A stretch of DNA of 43,126 nucleotides from Zoogloea sp. Its GTDB lineage: Bacteria; Pseudomonadota; Gammaproteobacteria; Burkholderiales; Rhodocyclaceae. Under the pieces are notes generated by a model, which made no database searches, was not told where the DNA came from, and saw only the letters and a program-made list of their open reading frames with translations. The stretch is from contig JAFLDU010000008.1 in the NCBI GenBank assembly GCA_017309145.1, forward strand, positions 1 to 43,126. The letters are read 5' to 3'. The translations under genes and the position numbers were made by a program. The number at the start of each line of letters is the position of its first letter. Position 1 is the first letter of the stretch. This document shows, piece after piece, positions 36,578 through 43,126 of the stretch.

Positions 36578-37024
36578 TTACTTGACCAGCTTCAGGTGGG
36601 CACGCAGACCACCGCCCTTGGGCGGCTCGGGTGAAGGCTCGGGCGACGTTCCCGCCACATCAACCGGCGCCTCGGCTGCATCCTCATCGATGGAGGACTC
36701 GCCATCCGCGAGGGACACCGGCTCGAAGGCCATGCCATGCCCATTCTCCCGGGCATAGATCGCCGACACATTGTCGACTGGAACGGAAATATTCTGGGCA
36801 ACCCCACCGAAACGCGCCTGAAAAGCGATCATCTCGTTACCCATGACCAAGCTCTGGGTCGCATCGGGGCTGATGTTCAGTACGATCTGACCATCCTGCA
36901 CGAAGTTACGGGGAACCAGGGTGCGGCGATCGACCGCCACCGCCAGGTAGGGCGTCAGCCCCTGGTCCACGCACCACTCATGAATGGCGCGGATCAGGTA
37001 GGGCTTGGTGGAAACTTCACTCAT
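36578..37024 (-). CDS. sspB: ClpXP protease specificity-enhancing factor SspB
   Basis: A 148-residue adaptor that delivers ssrA-tagged proteins to ClpXP. The substrate-binding domain (about 1-110) starts with KPYLIRAIHEWCVDQGLTPY, contains VDRRTLVPRNFVQDGQIVLN and FQARFGGVAQNISVPV, and ends in the conserved AIYARENG. A Pro/Glu-rich flexible tail carries the ClpX-docking segment GGLRAHLKLVK at the very end. The ATG at 37022-37024 is the start of the conserved region. It lies downstream of sspA, as in many beta/gammaproteobacteria, but an intrinsic-terminator-like hairpin (37083-37107) lies between the two. Confidence 0.96.
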   Translation of the reverse strand: MSEVSTKPYLIRAIHEWCVDQGLTPYLAVAVDRRTLVPRNFVQDGQIVLNISPDATQSLVMGNEMIAFQARFGGVAQNISVPVDNVSAIYARENGHGMAFEPVSLADGESSIDEDAAEAPVDVAGTSPEPSPEPPKGGGLRAHLKLVK

Positions 37025-37069
37025 GACCTGTGGCCTCAGGCGTGCGGACCCGAAACAGGCCGCAGAAAC

Positions 37070-37107
37070 GGGACAAGGAAGAGGGGCTGCGTTCAGCACG
37101 CAGCCCC
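37070..37107 (-). terminator. Terminator-like hairpin between sspA and sspB
   Basis: On the minus strand GGGGCTGCGT, loop of 5 nt, ACGCAGCCCC (complement of 37107-37083), followed by TCTTCCTTGTC. The 10-bp perfect stem starts 9 nt after the sspA stop. The T-run is interrupted, so it may attenuate rather than fully stop transcription into sspB. Confidence 0.65.
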
Positions 37108-37115
37108 GGAATGCA

Positions 37116-37712
37116 TCAGCGGCGCATGACCTTTTCGGAAGGCGTCATGGCATCGATGAAGCCCTGGCGGCTGAAGATCCGCTCGGCGTACTTCATCAGC
37201 GGGGCCGCCGAACGCGGCAGCTCGATACCGTAGTGGTCCAGACGCCACAACAGCGGGGCGATGGCCACATCGAGCATGGAGAACTCGTCACCCAGCAGGA
37301 ACTTCTGCTTGGTGAACATGGGCGCCAGCTGGGTCAGCTGGTCGCGCACGTGGGCGCGCTCCTTGTCGGCACCCTTGGGATTCTTCTCCAGGACGTCGAT
37401 ATGGGAGAACAACTCCAGTTCGAAAGTGTGCAGCAGCTGGCGGGCCCGGGCGCGCATGATGGGGTCGGGCGGCATCAGCTGGGGATGCGGGAAACGCTCG
37501 TCGATGTACTCGTTGATGATGTTGGACTCGTAAAGCACGAGGTCGCGATCAACCAGCACAGGAACCCGGTTGTACGGGTTGATGACAGCGATGTCTTCCG
37601 GCTTGTTGAAGAGATCGACATCAATCACCTGGAAATCCATGCCCTTTTCAAAGAGCACGATACGGCACCGGTGACTGAAAGGATCTGTCGTTCCGGAATA
37701 CAAATTCATCAT
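37116..37712 (-). CDS. sspA: Stringent starvation protein A (GST-fold)
   Basis: A 198-residue protein with a glutathione-S-transferase fold. The thioredoxin-like part (about 1-80) has NLYSGTTDPFSHRCRIVLFE and the conserved NPYNRVPVLVDRDLVLYES, and the helical part follows with FPHPQLMPPDPIMRARARQL and a C-terminal SEKVMRR. SspA associates with RNA polymerase and controls stress and stationary-phase transcription in E. coli; it has no GST activity. The first of two adjacent ATGs (37710-37712) is taken. It follows petC by 111 nt on the same strand, with a long hairpin between, the familiar pet-sspA-sspB order. Confidence 0.95.
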   Translation of the reverse strand: MMNLYSGTTDPFSHRCRIVLFEKGMDFQVIDVDLFNKPEDIAVINPYNRVPVLVDRDLVLYESNIINEYIDERFPHPQLMPPDPIMRARARQLLHTFELELFSHIDVLEKNPKGADKERAHVRDQLTQLAPMFTKQKFLLGDEFSMLDVAIAPLLWRLDHYGIELPRSAAPLMKYAERIFSRQGFIDAMTPSEKVMRR

Positions 37713-37742
37713 CGTTGTGTTACCCCACGGATACTCTGAATC

Positions 37743-37774
37743 ACGCACCACGCGCCGTGTGGCGCGGGGTGCGT
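37743..37774 (-). promoter_or_regulatory. Long imperfect hairpin between petC and sspA
   Basis: ACGCACC-A-CGCGCC, loop GTGT, GGCGCG-G-GGTGCGT: 13 pairs with one mismatch. It lies 50 nt after the petC stop. There is no T-run after it on the minus strand, so it may be an mRNA stability or processing element, or a weak terminator, separating pet from ssp expression. Confidence 0.4.
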
Positions 37775-37823
37775 CTTGCTCGGCGACAGCAAGGGAGTGC
37801 ATCAGCAAACCCGCCGCCGAGTA

Positions 37824-38576
37824 TTAGTGGATGTCCTTCCAGAAATTCTTCTTGAGCAGATAGGAAAGGACAAACAGCAGGCTCAGGAACGCGATCACAC
37901 CGGTACCGATGCTCTTGCGCTTCTCGGCCATCGGCTCACCCATCCATACCAGATAGGAGACGAGGTCGGCGGTTGCCTTGTCGTACTCTTCCTTGGACAG
38001 CTTGCCGGGCTTGCCAGGCTCAAGGGTGATCTCCTTGGTCTTGTTGCCGTGACCGTCGTCCTTCTGCTCGACTTTGGCAACCTGTTCGCCCTGAAGTTCG
38101 TACAGGACGTGCGGCATGCCGACGTTTTCGAAGATCTTGTTGTTCCAGCCGGTCGGACGGCTTTCGTCACGGTAGAAGCTGCGCAGGTAGGTGTACAGCC
38201 AGTCCGCACCGCTACCGAACTCGGAGGCACGGGAGCGGGAGATCACGGTCAGGTCCGGAGGCGCCGCACCGAAGAAGACCTTGGCCTCGTCGCGCTGCAT
38301 GGCAATGCGCATCGGCTCACCGATCTTGTCGGCGGTGAACATCAGGTTGTCCTTGATCATCTGCTCGGACAGGCCGATCTCCTGCAGCCGGTTGTAGCGC
38401 ATATAGCTGGCGCCGTGGCAGTTCAGGCAGTAGTTCACGAAGATCTTGGCGCCATTCTGCAGGGCAGCCGGATCGGTGGACACCGGCGCCTTGTCGAGGT
38501 GCAGTTCGGGACCGCTGGCAAGCGCAAGCAGCGGTGCGAACAAGAGAGCTGACAAAAGTTTTTTCATGGCTTTCAT
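37824..38576 (-). CDS. petC: Cytochrome bc1 complex, cytochrome c1 subunit
   Basis: A 250-residue membrane-anchored cytochrome. A signal peptide (LLSALLFAPLLALASG) precedes FVNYCLNCHGASYMRYNRL, with the CxxCH haem site, and the axial Met in NVGMPHVLYE. The Rieske-facing part contains FFGAAPPDLTVISRSR and DWLYTYLRSFYRD, and a C-terminal helix (about 225-243, TGVIAFLSLLFVLSYLL) anchors it in the inner membrane. It passes electrons from the Rieske protein to soluble cytochrome c. Third gene of petABC, 6 nt after petB. The ATG at 38576 or the one 9 nt downstream (MKKLL) may be used. Confidence 0.97.
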   Translation of the reverse strand: MKAMKKLLSALLFAPLLALASGPELHLDKAPVSTDPAALQNGAKIFVNYCLNCHGASYMRYNRLQEIGLSEQMIKDNLMFTADKIGEPMRIAMQRDEAKVFFGAAPPDLTVISRSRASEFGSGADWLYTYLRSFYRDESRPTGWNNKIFENVGMPHVLYELQGEQVAKVEQKDDGHGNKTKEITLEPGKPGKLSKEEYDKATADLVSYLVWMGEPMAEKRKSIGTGVIAFLSLLFVLSYLLKKNFWKDIH

Positions 38577-38582
38577 TCTCTA

Positions 38583-39848
38583 TTAACCGGTCACCCGATC
38601 AGGTTCGGGCTTGCACTTGTCGATCTTCGAGTACCACGGCATCAGCAGGAAGAAGCCGAAGTAGATCACCGAGCAGATCTGCGACACCAGGGTGCGACCC
38701 GGGGTGGGGGGCAGAACGCCGAGATAACCGAGGATGAAGAAGGCAATGATGAAGACGGTCAGGATCAGCTTGAAGAGACCACCCTTGTAGCGGATCGACT
38801 TCACCGGGCTGCGGTCCAGCCACGGCAGGAAGGCGATGATCACCACGGCAGCACCCATCGCCACCACGCCCCAGAACTTGGCATCGATGCCGAACAGCGG
38901 ATAGGTCACCGCACGCAGGATCGAGTAGAACGGGGTGAAGTACCACACCGGCGCAATGTGCGGCGGGGTCTTCAGCGGGTCGGCCGGGATGAAGTTGTTG
39001 AACTCCAGGAAGTAGCCACCGCCTTCAGGTGCGAAGAACACGATGAAGGAGAAGACGATCAGGAAGCCCACCACACCCACGATGTCCTTGACGGTGTAGT
39101 ACGGGTGGAAGGGGATGCCGTCCAGCGGATGGCCGTCAGCGCCCTTCTTCTTCTTGATCTCGACACCATCCGGGTTGTTGGAGCCGACTTCGTGCAGGGC
39201 GACGATGTGGGCAGCAACCAGGCCGATGAGGATCAGCGGCACGGCGATGACGTGGAAGGAGAAGAAGCGGTTCAGGGTCGCGTCGGACACCACGAAGTCA
39301 CCACGGATGACCACGGACAGGTCCGGACCGATCACGGGAATCGCGGAGAACAGGTTCACGATCACCTGGGCGCCCCAGAAGGACATCTGGCCCCAGGGCA
39401 GCAGGTAGCCCATGAAGGCCTCGGCCATCAGCGCCAGGAAGATCAGGGTGCCGAAGATCCAGATCAGCTCGCGGGGCTTGCGGTAGGAACCGTAGAGCAG
39501 GCCGCGGAACATGTGCAGATACACGACGATGAAGAACGCCGAGGCACCGGTGGAGTGCATGTAGCGGATGATCCAGCCACCCGGCACATCACGCATGATG
39601 TATTCGACGCTGGCAAAGGCCACCGGCACGCCAGACGCGTTGAGAGACGCATCGGGCTTGTAGTGCATCACCAGGAAGATGCCGGTGACGATCTGGATCA
39701 CCAGCACCAGCAGGGCCAGGGAGCCGAAGAAGTACCAGAAGTTGAAGTTCTTCGGTGCGTAGTACTCGGTGAGATGCCCCTTGATGGTCGACGTCAGCGG
39801 GAAGCGCGCGTCGATCCAGTCCAGAACAGCTTGAGATTTGGTCGTCAT
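38583..39848 (-). CDS. petB: Cytochrome bc1 complex, cytochrome b subunit
   Basis: A 421-residue integral membrane protein of eight helices that carries the two b haems and the quinol sites. Haem-ligand histidines lie in IIRYMHSTGASAFFIVVYLH and in the FFSFHVIAVPLILIGLVAAH helix. The Qo-loop element before that is YLLPWGQMSFWGAQV. The Qo motif that is PEWY in mitochondria and many alphaproteobacteria reads PVWY here (residues 300-303, coordinates 38940-38951), so the conserved Glu is replaced by Val. A loop rich in Lys (EIKKKKGADG) follows the fourth helix. It is between petA (3-nt gap) and petC (6-nt gap), in one operon. Confidence 0.98.
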   Translation of the reverse strand: MTTKSQAVLDWIDARFPLTSTIKGHLTEYYAPKNFNFWYFFGSLALLVLVIQIVTGIFLVMHYKPDASLNASGVPVAFASVEYIMRDVPGGWIIRYMHSTGASAFFIVVYLHMFRGLLYGSYRKPRELIWIFGTLIFLALMAEAFMGYLLPWGQMSFWGAQVIVNLFSAIPVIGPDLSVVIRGDFVVSDATLNRFFSFHVIAVPLILIGLVAAHIVALHEVGSNNPDGVEIKKKKGADGHPLDGIPFHPYYTVKDIVGVVGFLIVFSFIVFFAPEGGGYFLEFNNFIPADPLKTPPHIAPVWYFTPFYSILRAVTYPLFGIDAKFWGVVAMGAAVVIIAFLPWLDRSPVKSIRYKGGLFKLILTVFIIAFFILGYLGVLPPTPGRTLVSQICSVIYFGFFLLMPWYSKIDKCKPEPDRVTG

Positions 39849-39851
39849 CGT

Positions 39852-40445
39852 TTAGGCCTTTCCGTCTTCGCCGATCAGGATCTTGGTGTCGGCCAGGTAC
39901 TTGTGCGGCGGAATTTCAAGATTGTCCGGCGCGGGCTTGCTCTTGTAGACGCGGCCAGCCATGTCGAAGGTGGAACCGTGACAGGGGCACAGGAAGCCAC
40001 CCGCCCAGTCGGCGCTCACGCCGCTCTCGGCACCCGTCTTGAACTTATCGGAAGGAGAACAGCCCAAATGGGTGCAAATGCCCACGGCCACCAGGATTTC
40101 CGGCTTGATGGAACGGGTTTCGTTCTTGGCGTATTCCGGCTGCTGCGGCTTGTCGGAATTGGGATCGCTGACCTCGCTGTCGGTCTTCTTGAGCGACTCC
40201 AGCATTTCCTTGGTGCGATTGATGATCCAGACCGGCTTGCCGCGCCACTCGACGGTCATCATCTGACCCGGGCCCAGCTTGCTGATATCCACTTCAACCG
40301 GCGCACCGGCTGCCTTTGCACGCTCCGACGGCGTCAGGCTCGCGACGAACGGCACGGCCGCGGCGACTGCGCCCACGCCCCCTGCCGCCGACGTCACCAG
40401 CAACAGCTGGCGCCGACCCGCATCTACTTTCTGATCCACGCTCAT
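39852..40445 (-). CDS. petA: Cytochrome bc1 complex, Rieske iron-sulfur subunit
   Basis: A 197-residue protein carrying the [2Fe-2S] cluster. Ligands are C124 and H126 in CTHLGC and C153 and H156 in CPCHGS; C129 and C155 form the usual disulfide. The N-terminus has a twin-arginine-like start (GRRQLLL) and a membrane helix (VTSAAGGVGAVAAAVPFVAS), consistent with Tat-dependent insertion with the signal kept as anchor. PSERAKAAGAPVEVDISKL is typical of the proteobacterial family. It opens the petABC operon; the start is an ATG at 40443-40445. A TATACT -10 candidate lies about 57 nt upstream. Confidence 0.98.
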   Translation of the reverse strand: MSVDQKVDAGRRQLLLVTSAAGGVGAVAAAVPFVASLTPSERAKAAGAPVEVDISKLGPGQMMTVEWRGKPVWIINRTKEMLESLKKTDSEVSDPNSDKPQQPEYAKNETRSIKPEILVAVGICTHLGCSPSDKFKTGAESGVSADWAGGFLCPCHGSTFDMAGRVYKSKPAPDNLEIPPHKYLADTKILIGEDGKA

Positions 40446-40501
40446 GGCCCACTAACCTCAATAAAAGAGACTTCGAAGATCGCAATACGGAAAACCTGCG
40501 G

Positions 40502-40507
40502 AGTATA
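40502..40507 (-). promoter_or_regulatory. Candidate -10 of the petABC promoter
   Basis: TATACT on the minus strand, five of six against the consensus, 57 nt upstream of petA. The matching -35 region is only a T-run, so an activator may be needed or the site may be chance. Confidence 0.4.
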
Positions 40508-40718
40508 GCGAAAACCCTTACCCAAAAAAAGGGCTAGTGGCCTAAACCCGCGCCAGCATTGGGAATTATGGCAACCGGCATCCTCTCCCGACCTTTCCAG
40601 GCGCTCCCTGATGGCGTAATAATCCGCCCGTTTTGCGCAGTGCAGCAGCGAGTTCATGCAGCGTGAAGGCATAATCGCCGCGTCGCTCCGCCTCACTTCT
40701 TTCCCCTCAGCGCCTGCC

Positions 40719-42161
40719 ATGCCACGCCTTCAGCCCGCCCGGATATCGCTTCACATCGCCACCCTGCTGAGCCTCGCCACACTGGCACCGGCCGCCCAGG
40801 CCGCACCGGCCTGGCCAGCCGCCCTGGAGAGCAGCCTGGTCCGCGCGGCGATCCCCCGCGCAGCCACCGCCGTACTGGTCCAGGACGTGGATTCGGCCAC
40901 CCCCGTACTGGCCCACCGGACCCGTGAGGCCATGAACCCGGCCTCGGTGATGAAGCTGGTGACAACCTACGCGGCCCTGGAGCAACTGGGCCCGACCTAT
41001 ACCTGGAAGACCCGCATCGTCGCAGAGGCGCCAGTCCGCAACGGCGTCCTCAAGGGCAACCTGCATGTGATCGGCGGCGGCGACCCCCGCCTATCGCGGG
41101 AACGGCTGTGGCTGCTGCTGCGGGAACTGCGTAGCCGCGACATCCGCCGCATCGAGGGTGACGTGATCACGGACCGGCGCTTCTTCCAGCTGCCCGCCCA
41201 CGACCCCGGCGCCTTCGACCAACGCCCGCTGCGCCCCTACAACGCCCCCGCAGACGCCCTCAATATCGACTACGGCGCCCTGCCCTTGCGGCTCGCACCG
41301 AACGCGGCAGGTGCCGAGGTGGGCATCGACCCGCTACCAGCCGGGCTGAGCCTGGACAACCGGATACGTCGCGGCGGAACGGGGCCCTGCCCCGACCCGA
41401 CGGCCCTGCTCAGCGCCGACAGCCGGAGCAGCGGGAACGGCGGCAGCGTACTCACCCTGGAAGGCAGCCTGCCGCCGGCCTGCACAGCAGCCTTCGACTG
41501 GAACCTGGCCCCACTGCCGCCTGCCAGGCTGTTCGAAGGCCTGTTCAGGACACTCTGGCAGGAACTCGGCGGGGAGATCGACGGCCGCTTCGTGGACGGC
41601 CCCGCCCCGGCCGGTGCCCGGGCGCTGGCAGAAAGCACCTCGCCCGCGCTGCCCGAAGTGCTGCGGGACATGAACAAGTGGTCGAACAACGTGATCGCCC
41701 GCCATGTGCTCGCCACCCTGGGTGCGGAGAGCGAGCCCGGCCGTGACTCGGCCGTGGCGGGCGGCAAGGTGGTCGAACGCACCCTGGCCGGTGCCGGCAT
41801 CCCCACCGATGCCCTGGTGATCGAGAACGGGGCCGGACTCTCCCGCAACGAGCGGGTCAGCGCCCACACCCTGGGCCAGCTGCTGATGGCGGCCTGGCGC
41901 AGCCGCAGCATGCCGGAGCTGATTGCCTCGCTGCCGATCGCCGGCCGGGACGGCACCGCCCGAAGGCGGGTGGCCAACAGCCCGGCTGCCGGCGCCGCCC
42001 ACATCAAGACCGGCACGCTCGACGGCGTCCGCAGCCTGGCCGGCTACGTGCAGGGCGCCAGCGGGCACCGCTACATCGTGGTGCTGCTGATCAACCACCC
42101 CAACGCAGGCGCCGGGAGGGACGTCCAGGATGCCCTGCTGGAATGGGTGGCGAACCTGTGA
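40719..42161 (+). CDS. dacB: D-alanyl-D-alanine carboxypeptidase/endopeptidase (PBP4 type)
   Basis: A 480-residue class C penicillin-binding protein acting on peptidoglycan in the periplasm. The signal peptide (ISLHIATLLSLATLAPAAQA) is cleaved before APAW. All three active-site motifs are present: S76-V-M-K79 in NPASVMK, S322-N323-N324 in KWSNNVIARH, and K430-T431-G432 in HIKTGTLDGVRS. The insertion between SxxK and SxN, with GDVITDRRFFQ and NAPADALNIDYGALP, is that of the DacB/PBP4 family. The ATG at 40719 starts the signal peptide; the frame is open a little further upstream. It is divergent from petA and converges with the DUF2237 gene, 12 nt away. Confidence 0.94.
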   Translation: MPRLQPARISLHIATLLSLATLAPAAQAAPAWPAALESSLVRAAIPRAATAVLVQDVDSATPVLAHRTREAMNPASVMKLVTTYAALEQLGPTYTWKTRIVAEAPVRNGVLKGNLHVIGGGDPRLSRERLWLLLRELRSRDIRRIEGDVITDRRFFQLPAHDPGAFDQRPLRPYNAPADALNIDYGALPLRLAPNAAGAEVGIDPLPAGLSLDNRIRRGGTGPCPDPTALLSADSRSSGNGGSVLTLEGSLPPACTAAFDWNLAPLPPARLFEGLFRTLWQELGGEIDGRFVDGPAPAGARALAESTSPALPEVLRDMNKWSNNVIARHVLATLGAESEPGRDSAVAGGKVVERTLAGAGIPTDALVIENGAGLSRNERVSAHTLGQLLMAAWRSRSMPELIASLPIAGRDGTARRRVANSPAAGAAHIKTGTLDGVRSLAGYVQGASGHRYIVVLLINHPNAGAGRDVQDALLEWVANL

Positions 42162-42173
42162 AGATCAGGCCGT

Positions 42174-42563
42174 TCAGCGATCCACGGCGTAGCGCTTGAG
42201 CGCCTCAAGAGGGATGACCTCCAGGGCGGCCATGTGCGTCGCCGCCAGCACCACCGGGGGCGCCACGCCAGCCTCCCAGGCCTCGCGCCAGCGCAGGGCA
42301 CACAGACACCAGCGATCGCCGGGCCGCAGGCCGGCAAAACGGTACTCCGGGCGTGGCGTGGACAGGTCGTTGCCACGCATCGCGCTGAAGGCCAGGAATT
42401 CCTCGGTGACCTTCACGCAGACGTGATGACGCCCCAGGTCGTCCGGGTCGGCCTCGCAGCAGCCGGTCCTCATCCAGCCGGTCAAGGGCGCATAACTACA
42501 GGCCAGCAACGGCCCCCCAAGCACATTGAGGGCGTCGCTTACAGGCAGGTCTTCAGTACTCAA
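42174..42563 (-). CDS. DUF2237 family protein
   Basis: A 129-residue cytoplasmic protein of the DUF2237 family, function unknown. The family pattern is complete: [71 protein letters not shown] and [15 protein letters not shown]. The conserved cysteines and the paired His suggest a metal or thiol site, but none is proven. The likely start is a TTG at 42561-42563 that overlaps the galE stop as TTGA, giving translational coupling; a GTG at 42614 is the other candidate but lies inside galE. It converges with dacB. Confidence 0.85.
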   Translation of the reverse strand: MSTEDLPVSDALNVLGGPLLACSYAPLTGWMRTGCCEADPDDLGRHHVCVKVTEEFLAFSAMRGNDLSTPRPEYRFAGLRPGDRWCLCALRWREAWEAGVAPPVVLAATHMAALEVIPLEALKRYAVDR

Positions 42564-43126
42564 TCGGGATACCCCTGGGGATTGGAACTCTGCCAGCGCC
42601 ACGAATCGGCGCACATCTCGTCAATGCCACGGCTCGCCCGCCAGCCCAGTTCGGCCTCTGCCAGCCCGGGCTCGGCGTAGCACTGGGCCACATCACCCGG
42701 CCGCCGCGCAACGATCTCGTAGGGGACCTTGCGACCACTCGCCGCCTCGAAGGCCTTGATGACCTCCAGCACACTGTAACCGCGCCCCGTGCCCAGGTTG
42801 ACCGTCAGCACGCCCGGGCGTTCAGCCAGGCGGCGGACCGCCGCCACATGGCCCACCGCCAGGTCCACCACGTGGATGTAATCCCGCACGCCGGTACCGT
42901 CCGGTGTGGCGTAGTCGCCACCAAAGACGCGCAACTGCGGCAGGCGCCCCACCGCCACCTGGCTCACGAAGGGCATCAGGTTGTTGGGCAGACCGTTCGG
43001 ATCCTCGCCAATGCGCCCGCTGGCATGGGCCCCCACCGGGTTGAAGTAGCGGAGCAGCGCCACCCGCCACTCCGGATCCGCCGCCGCCAGATCGGACAGC
43101 ACGAACTCCATCATCCACTTGGTGCG
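42560..43126 (-). CDS. galE: UDP-glucose 4-epimerase, C-terminal part (runs off the window)
   Basis: The last 188 residues of an SDR-type epimerase interconverting UDP-glucose and UDP-galactose. The frame is open to the end of the window. Visible motifs are TKWMMEF (the Lys of the YxxxK catalytic pair is the likely K of TKWM), [53 protein letters not shown] and [13 protein letters not shown], all standard for bacterial GalE. The N-terminal Rossmann half and the active-site Tyr are outside the window. The stop overlaps the DUF2237 start (TTGA). Product use is probably surface polysaccharide synthesis. Confidence 0.97.
   Translation of the reverse strand, partial: RTKWMMEFVLSDLAAADPEWRVALLRYFNPVGAHASGRIGEDPNGLPNNLMPFVSQVAVGRLPQLRVFGGDYATPDGTGVRDYIHVVDLAVGHVAAVRRLAERPGVLTVNLGTGRGYSVLEVIKAFEAASGRKVPYEIVARRPGDVAQCYAEPGLAEAELGWRASRGIDEMCADSWRWQSSNPQGYPD

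Overview
This is a GC-rich, gene-dense chromosomal segment. Its gene content and gene orders (rplU-rpmA-obgE-proB, petABC-sspA-sspB, a Porin_4-type porin, a c551-type cytochrome, a bacteriohemerythrin, many c-di-GMP proteins) suggest a betaproteobacterium, probably a free-living respiratory member of the Rhodocyclales. That placement is inferred from gene content, not from a search. I see no insertion sequence, prophage, CRISPR array, rRNA or tRNA.

Layout. 1-834 (minus): the 5' end of an hrpA-type RNA helicase and a crcB fluoride channel. 1039-6876 (plus): a tightly overlapping signalling operon of degenerate EAL-REC-PAS protein, small protein, HDOD protein, PAS histidine kinase and REC-HD-GYP regulator. 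6887-14395 (minus, convergent with it): TonB-dependent receptor, YfiR-like periplasmic protein, hybrid histidine kinase (carrying an apparent 1-nt frameshift at 11220-11225) and REC-PAS-GGDEF-EAL regulator. 14723-16444: glnS. 16647-20726 (plus): HAMP-PAS-GGDEF-EAL membrane protein, outer-membrane beta-barrel protein and a small PstS-like periplasmic protein. 20854-24840 (plus): a membrane-anchored NTF2-like protein, then rplU, rpmA, obgE, proB. 25008-33485 (minus): porin, cytochrome c551, tamA, type-B putA, fbp. 33620-34876 (plus): dadA. 34877-40445 (minus): YcgR-like PilZ protein, bacteriohemerythrin, sspB, sspA and the cytochrome bc1 genes petC, petB, petA. 40719-42161 (plus): dacB. 42174-43126 (minus): DUF2237 protein and a partial galE.

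The most distinctive part is the first half, about 16 kb of cyclic-di-GMP and phosphorelay genes. Phosphodiesterase-type sites look intact in one HD-GYP and two EAL domains. Both GGDEF domains have altered active sites (AADEF and GGDQF) and one EAL-like domain has lost its catalytic motifs, so I find no canonical diguanylate cyclase here. The two operons with outer-membrane or periplasmic components (TonB receptor/YfiR/kinase/phosphodiesterase, and GGDEF-EAL/barrel/PstS-like) look like envelope-to-cytoplasm signalling units that lower or read c-di-GMP. A PilZ protein at 34877-35755 is a possible receptor elsewhere in the window. The remainder is housekeeping: translation, ribosome assembly, proline synthesis and breakdown, gluconeogenesis, respiratory chain and envelope biogenesis.
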